From Strongylocentrotus droebachiensis (taxonomy: Eukaryota; Echinodermata; Echinoidea; Camarodonta; Strongylocentrotidae), in assembly GCA_035222895.1 (NCBI GenBank), contig JAVYIG010000167.1:600501-664500 (forward strand): DNA of 64,000 nucleotides. The letters are read 5' to 3'. Below, piece after piece: positions 36,401 to 44,000 of the stretch (positions are counted from its first letter, which is position 1; each line of letters begins with the position of its first letter). The notes under the pieces were generated by a model. The model saw nothing but the letters and a program-made list of their open reading frames with translations, ran no database searches and was not told the origin of the DNA. A program made the position numbers and the translations under genes.

Positions 36401-39400
36401 TATTGGGTAGAAATTTGATTCTTGAAGTTGTTGTTTATGTTATAATACTGTTATGGTGATCTTACATTTGCTCCGGCAAAATTCCCCCCTGGTATTTATT
36501 CATCAAAGGTCAGGGTCAGGGTTGCAATTGGGTTTTAGGTGAGATTTAGAGTGAGGGTAAGGGTTAGGGTTGCAATTGGGTTTTAGGTGAGATTTAGAGT
36601 AAGGGTGAGGGTTAGGGTTGCAATTGGGTTTTAGGTGAGATTTAGAGTAAGGGTAAGGGTTAGGGTTGCAATTGGGTTTTAGGTGAGATTTAGAGTGAGG
36701 GTAAGGGTTAGGGTTGCAATTGGGTTTAAGGTGAGATTTAGAGTAAGGGTAAGGGTTAGGGTTGCAATTGGGTTTTAAGTGAGATTTAGAGTAAGGGTGA
36801 GGGTTAGGGTTGCAATTGGGTTTTAGGTGAGATTTAGAGCGAGGGTAAGGGTTAGGGTTGCAATTGGGTTTAAGGTGAGATTTAGAGCGAGGGTAAGGGT
36901 TAGGGTTGCAATTGGGTTTTAGGTGAGATTTAGAGTAAGGGTGAGGGTTAGGGTTGCAATTGGGTTTAAGGTGAGATTTAGAGTAAGGGTAAGGGTTAGG
37001 GTTGCAATTGGGTTTAAGGTGAGATTTAGAGCGAGGGTAAGGGTTAGGGTTGCAATTGGGTTTTAGGTGAGATTTAGAGTAAGGGTGAGGGTTAGGGTTG
37101 CAATTGGGTTTAAGGTGAGATTTAGAGTAAGGGTAAGGGTTAGGGTTGCAATTGGGTTTAAGGTGAGATTTAGAGCGAGGGTAAGGGTTAGGGTTGCAAT
37201 TGGGTTTTAGGTGAGATTTAGAGTAAGGGTAAGGGTTAGGGTTGCAATTGGGTTTAAGGTGAGATTTAGAGCGAGGGCAAGGGTTAGGGTTGCAATTGGG
37301 TTTTAGGTAAGATTTATAGCGAGGGGAAGGGTTAGGGTTGCAATTGGGTTTTAGGTGAGATTTAGAGTAAGGGTTAGGGTTGCAATTGGGTTTTAGGTGA
37401 GATTTATAGCTAGGGTAAGGGTTAGGGTTGCAATTGGGTTTTAGGTAAGATTTATAGCGAGGGTAAGGGTTAGGGTTGCAATTGGGTTTTAGGTGAGATT
37501 TAGAGTAAGGGTAAGGGTTAGGGTTGCAATTGGGTTTAAGGTGAGATTTAGAGCGAGGGTAAGGGTTAGGGTTGCAATTGGGTTTAAGGTGAGATTTAGA
37601 GCGAGGGTAAGGGTTAGGGTTGCAATTGGGTTTAAGGTGAGATTTAGAGCGAGGGTAAGGGTTAGGGTTGCAATTGGGTTTTAGGTGAGATTTAGAGTAA
37701 GGGTGAGGGTTAGGGTTGCAATTGGGTTTTAGGTGAGATTTAGAGTAAGGGTAAGGGTTAGGGTTGCAATTGGGTTTTAGGTGAGATTTAGAGTGAGGGT
37801 AAGGGTTAGGGTTGCAATTGGGTTTAAGGTGAGATTTAGAGTGAGGGTGAGGGTTAGGGTTGCAATTGGGTTTTAGGTGAGATTTAGAGTAAGGGTAAGG
37901 GTTAGGGTTGCAATTGGGTTTTAGGTGAGATTTAGAGTGAGGGTAAGGGTTGCCATTAGGTTTTAGATGAGATTTAAAGTGAGGATAAGGGTGAGGGTTG
38001 CCATTAGGTTTTAAGTTAGGATTTGGGTAAAGATAAGGGTCAGTGTTACGATTGGGTTTTAGGCTAGGTTTAGAGTAAGGGTTAGGGTTACGATTAGGTT
38101 TTAGGTTAGAGTTCAGAGTAAGGGTTAGGGTTACGCTTGGGTTTTAAGTTAGGGTTTAGAGTAAGCGTTAGGGTTACGATTAGGTCTTAGGTTAGGTTAA
38201 GAGTAAGGGTTACGGTTGCGACTGGGTTTTAGGTAAGGTTTAGAGTAAGGGTAAGAGTTAGGGTTACGAATGAGTTTTAGTTTAGATTGAGAGTAAGGGT
38301 AAGGGTTGCAATGGGGTTTTAGTTTAGGTTTAGAGTTTAGAAGCTTGTGTATGTAGATCTTGTATGAAACATTTCACATCATCCAGATCCCACACAATGC
38401 ACATGTGTGCCAACTGGTCTGAGTTCTGGGGCTTCTGCAGGTATTGCTGTCTTAGTCATCCTGTTAGTTGCTTCTGTCATCATCAACATCATTCAATTCA
38501 TCATGTTGAGGAGACATGAGACCAGACCAGGTGACTACATTTATCAATTCTACTATTTAAGTTGAAAGATGGAATCAGAACGAATAAAAGCTATGTGAAT
38601 GTTTGTTTCATGATTGTTTTACCTGACTGTTAGAATATATGTGTACGTTTGTAAATAACCAGCCACATGAATGACGGCTTTAAGTATTCTCCAAGTGAAT
38701 TTTTAATGAGGATAAATGCTTTACCAAAGGGCATGAGCATATTAAATTAGTAATGCTTAACCCTAATATAAAGTCCGGGGGGGGGGGGCACCATGCCCCC
38801 CTTCACAATTTTTCAGATTGTTCGGGAACGCATATGGATGGCGCCCCGCCGCTCGCTGACCTTTTTCTTTCGAGTCTTGCGCAACTTTTAAAAGAAAATC
38901 TTTAAAAATTGGACCTACGGTTACAAGGTCACGTGACCTTTTGTCTTTGCATGTCAGCCTGAAAATTGCTCATTTTCGTGATTTGTGTACAAAACATATG
39001 GAAAAGTTATTTTTCCTAAAAAAAAGATCGAACATGGGTTATTGGGTCTTGTTTAAAGTTTAGGTGGTTGTTTTGGGAGTCAAAATAGTTGAATTGTAGT
39101 TAGAAATGAAATAAAACAACAAAAACAATAAAATACATAAGTTAAAAAAACAATGAAATACATAAGATATTATCAAAAACAAGGGATAACATAAGGAATA
39201 AGCTGGCTCTTCCAATTTTTTTTGTCGTATTATTATTCAAAATAGTATAATGAATATAGGTAATGAACAAGAATGCTTAAATATGAATAATATATGATTT
39301 ATGGGTAAAAATGTGAAATTATCATAGTATTCTATACACTTCACTTGACATGCGTGCACATTTTCGCGGAGATCGGCCACCTCACGGCCGAGACCTTATG

Positions 39401-41003
39401 GGGGGCCATAATGCCCCCCCCCCCCCCGGCCGTACTAAGACCTCAAATACCCATAATACTGGAAATCGATAGCGAAGGTATTTCTTCTTGCATATCATAA
39501 CATATATCGCTTTCCTGAATGTATTTACCCATACCATATCAATAACTCAGGAAAGAGATCCAATTACTTGAGACAGTTTACTTCCTTGTTGATAAATGTG
39601 CCATAAAATACCTTTACTAACATAGAAAATGTTTCAACATTTCGATATTTGCTTCTTCTTCTTCTTTTTTTGATATATTTTTTTTTACAGGTTTCGAAGA
39701 GTCAGAGAAAACTGTTTCTGGGTTAGTATTTAGCAGTAGGCCTATTTAAAAAACAAAACAACATGTACATTTATAAATCCATGACACCTACATGCACCTA
39801 GCCAAACAGACACACACATACATACACACACACGCACACACACGCGCGCATACCAACTTTTGGATGAAATAGAATATGAGAAATCACCACAATTAAGGAT
39901 GATATCATTATTCCTGTGCTGACGTGTAAAAATATGTAAAAAAGGTAAAATGAAAGTCGAGTTTGTATTTATATGAATCAACATTAAAGGGCATTTGGGA
40001 AACGGAAATGATTAGTTATGGACTTTAACACACAAAATGAGCAAGCCTGCTCTAATACGAGTATCTGGAAATTAGTTATGTCAGATGGCTATGAGATGGC
40101 GCTGTACAACAAACGGGACACTATCTATATAAATGCCTTATTAAGAAACATCTCACTATTTGTTTTTCACAGAGAAGGAAGAAACGTATCCCATGAGGCG
40201 AATGACAACACGGCGTATGAGATGATTCAGAGCGGAGATAAAGGTGAGAAAATGTGTAAACTCATCACAATGTCATGATAATGAGGAATGCTCCAAAGAA
40301 AAAACATGTAGTAACATTCATCCAATTAACAGAAAAAGTGGAGATACTAATGGCTTTAAACGTGGGAAAACATAGAAAAAACTCTCATAATCATGGAAAC
40401 GCACGTTTTTATCCAGGGGATGCTCAAGGCGCCTACAAAGTACTATATTACTCTGGCTTTAGCCCAGCTCCCCGAATGTGCGAAAAGTATTTCGGGAAAT
40501 ATCATACGTGTTTAATCATTCAAGTATCAAAAGCCTCGTTATAATATTTATTTGTTTTATAGCATACACATCCCTCAAACTCGGTCCATCTAACTCTCCC
40601 ATCATTGCTCCTGAAAACGTGACGTTCTTCACCAGACTCGGTTCGATTGGACGGGGTGACTTCGGCGGGGTATGGAAGGGAGAACTCCGCTCGAATCAAA
40701 GTCAAGTAGACGTTGCTATCAGGCAGATTCCAGGTGGGGTTTTGCCAACCACTCCCTATAAAAAAAAAAAAGATTTTAAAAGACCGACAAGCAAATCGCT
40801 TTAATAACTTGGAACTTTACCAGATGTTGTGTTATTATTGATAAGCAGAGATGCCCTCAGCTTTCTAGAAAGTTTTTATTTTAGTAGGACCAAAACAAAC
40901 GTACAAAGTAACACATCGATTTAAAAGTACACCATGTATGTATATATATGTTCATATATGAATAAATATTTATATTTATTTATATTTATGTTTTTAATTG
41001 ATA

Positions 41004-41065
<62 letters not shown>

Positions 41066-44000
41066 CTTTTAAAGTCCACTCCATATTTTATTAAGATAAA
41101 CCGGAAATGGAAATTCTTTTTGCCCAATTGATCGTGACCCCGGAAGCCACTGAGCAGCGCCAGATCGACGTTGCTCTATCCCTTATTTTTGAACGCCAAA
41201 CAAGGTAGCAGTATAAATATATTGTGTGCACTTGTCTACACTGTTTTTCACTCGATCTTAATAACAAATGAATGATTAACTTGTTCTGCAATGACTTTAA
41301 CCCACCACTCCCTTCGAAATTGAAAGCAAATGTGGTAGTTATATATAGGATGTATCTTCCCTTAGATCAAGTGACTCAATCAAAGAACGTTCTTGAAGCT
41401 GTCAAGGTCCTTTCTGAGCTACCGGATCAACCGAATGTTGTCAAGTGCCTGGGATATTGTCAAGAGCAAGGTAAAAACACTTCCACCCGCAATTAAAAAG
41501 GTTTCTTTTTAATCTGCTTAATTCAATACATATTAATGTGAACGTTAACAAAAATTCCCTAATTTTTGGGAACGACCTTTGCAAAAGTCACTATAGCTAA
41601 CTTAGAAGGGCGTGACATTTAGAGCAATTCTCGCAATCACTTGAATAAGAGTTATACAACAGTCCAGTTTTTTTGTGCCTAGCTCAATCAGGCTGATGAA
41701 CGAGGAGGGTTTAATCTAAGTCTGAATAATAAACTGAATTTAATCTGAATTGTGAATTTAATTTGAACTGTGAACTTAACTTAATCTGAATTATGACTGA
41801 ATGTAATCATCTATTTTGAATTAAAACTTGTATTTAATCTGAATTGTAAATTTAATTTAATTTGAATTATGAATTGTAGGTGATCGGAATTTGAGTTGAA
41901 TTATATTATGAAATATGAATTGAATTGGTCTAAAGAATAAATTGTATTGAATCTGAATTGTGAATTTAATTTAACCCGAAATATGAATTTAATTTAACTA
42001 CTTAGTCTGAATTATAAATTGAATTTGATCTGAATTGTTAATTTTATATTAATGTGAATTACGAATTGAATTGATCTGAATTATAAATTGTACTTAATCT
42101 GAATTATGAATCTATTTAACCTGAATTGTCAATTTAATTTAATCTGAATTATGAATTGTACGTGATCGGGATCTGAATTGAATTATTTTCTGAAATATGA
42201 ATTGAATTTGTCTGAATCATGAATTGTATTGAATTTGAATTGTGAACTTAATTTAACCCGAATTATGAATTTAATCTAATTACTTAGTCTGAATTATAAA
42301 TTGAATGTGATTTGATTTTGTTAATTGTATTTTAATCTGAATTACAAATTGAATGTGATCGGGATTTGAAATGGATTTGAGCTGAATCACGAATTGAATT
42401 GGTCTGAATCTTTAATTGTATTTAATCTGAATTGCGAATGAATTTAATCCGAACTTGAATTGAATTTAACTACTTACTAGTCTGAATTATGAATCGAATT
42501 TTAGTCTGCATGTTGAATTATCGCATTTGTTGTTACCTATGTCCAAGTTAAATGTTCTACTCTGTACCCATCTGTATCTTATTGATGCTTATAATGTGTA
42601 ATCTTGTACTGACATGCAAATGAAACAAATTTCCAATCATTGGACAATAATTTTGAATATGAATATGAATATGAATATGAATAAAATTAATGATTACTTG
42701 ATTAATTAATAAAGGATTTTCTTGAACAGGGAGTGGAGATTGTGCACACAATGTGTGCCGTCAAGTATTGATTCTAATGATCGGGGTAATGGTATATCTG
42801 TAAAGCGCTTAGAGATATTTGTATCATAAAAGCTGAATATTATATAACATGATGTATAATGAAACATAATGTTACATATCAGTTCCATACGTTATTGTTT
42901 TGAATTGGACGAATTGCTTTTGATGCAGGTAGCATTCTGTATGAGTTCATCTCTGGGGGTACCCTACTCACCCATCTACAGACCACAGGGGTGCAATCCC
43001 AACCCACATACGGCAATCTCAAACCAAAGAGGGTTCGTATCGATGAAGGAAGCCTACTTAACCTGGCTTGGCAAATTGCAAAAGGGATGCAGTATCTTGT
43101 ATCAAAGAAGGTAACATTATTTCATGACTTGCAATAGAAGAGAAGGGAAAACGGAAAAGGGGAAGAGAAGGGGAGGGGAAAGAGGAGAAAATAAGGGAAA
43201 TCATTTAGGCCAGAGTTAAATGAAGTTTAAATGAAGGAAGTATACTCAACTTGGCTTGGCAAATTGCAAAAGGGATGCAGTTTATTTCTTCTATGAAGGT
43301 TACCTTATTTCATGAATTACAAAAGAACATAGGGGACAAAGGAAAATGGGAAGGGAAGGGAAGGGGAGGGAAAAGAGGAGAAATACAAGCAGAAATTAAT
43401 TAGGCCTGAGTTAGATATAGGTGCATTTAATAAAGGAAATACGCTCAATTTGGCTTGGCAAATTGAGAAAGTGATGCAGTTTCTTGCTTCAAAGAATATT
43501 ACCTGATTTAAAGGCATGCATATGAAGAGGAGAGAGGGGAGTAAGATTAAAATAAAGAAAAGATAACGAGAAATTTAGAAGGGGAGAAAACGAGACGGGG
43601 AGGGATGTAGAACATTGATAAGCGGGAGGAGGAGGAGAATTAGAAAAGTTGAGGAAGAAAGTAGAATGGGAGAGGAGGATGCGAGAATGGTAGATGAGAC
43701 TTATGATGATGTGCTCAGTTGAGCTTTGCGGATGTACGCGACATCCAGATCATGTAATTGCGGTTTTTATTCCTTTATTTGTTATTATTATTATTGTCTT
43801 TATTTTTTATAATTTGTTTACTAAAGATCATCCATGGAACTCTCTGCGCTCACAATGTGTTACTAGCAGATAGAAAGCAATGCAAGCTATCAGATCATGG
43901 ACTATCTTCATCACTATTTAGCAGCAAAGGTGTAAGTATCATCGCTGATATTTAATGATATATCATCAGCATAGATAAAAAGAAATATGCCAAAAAATAA

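Larger units (their letters stand above)
43111..43826 (+). other. Gene 2 intron with two fossil copies of the preceding exon end
   Basis: Two degenerate repeats of the end of exon 12 lie at 43231-43300 and 43432-43503, separated by polypurine tracts (about 43138-43200, 43320-43390, 43520-43680). Neither has a usable acceptor. Confidence 0.75.

Noticed and set aside
37493..37684. Open frame with Arg-Val repeats inside the minisatellite
   Set aside because: It is open only because the 48-base unit is divisible by three; there is no start context, splice site or homologue.
36507..38340. CRISPR-like array or true telomere
   Set aside because: There are no unique spacers, the unit is 48 bases with only one TTAGGG each, and unique gene exons follow on both sides; it is an intronic minisatellite.
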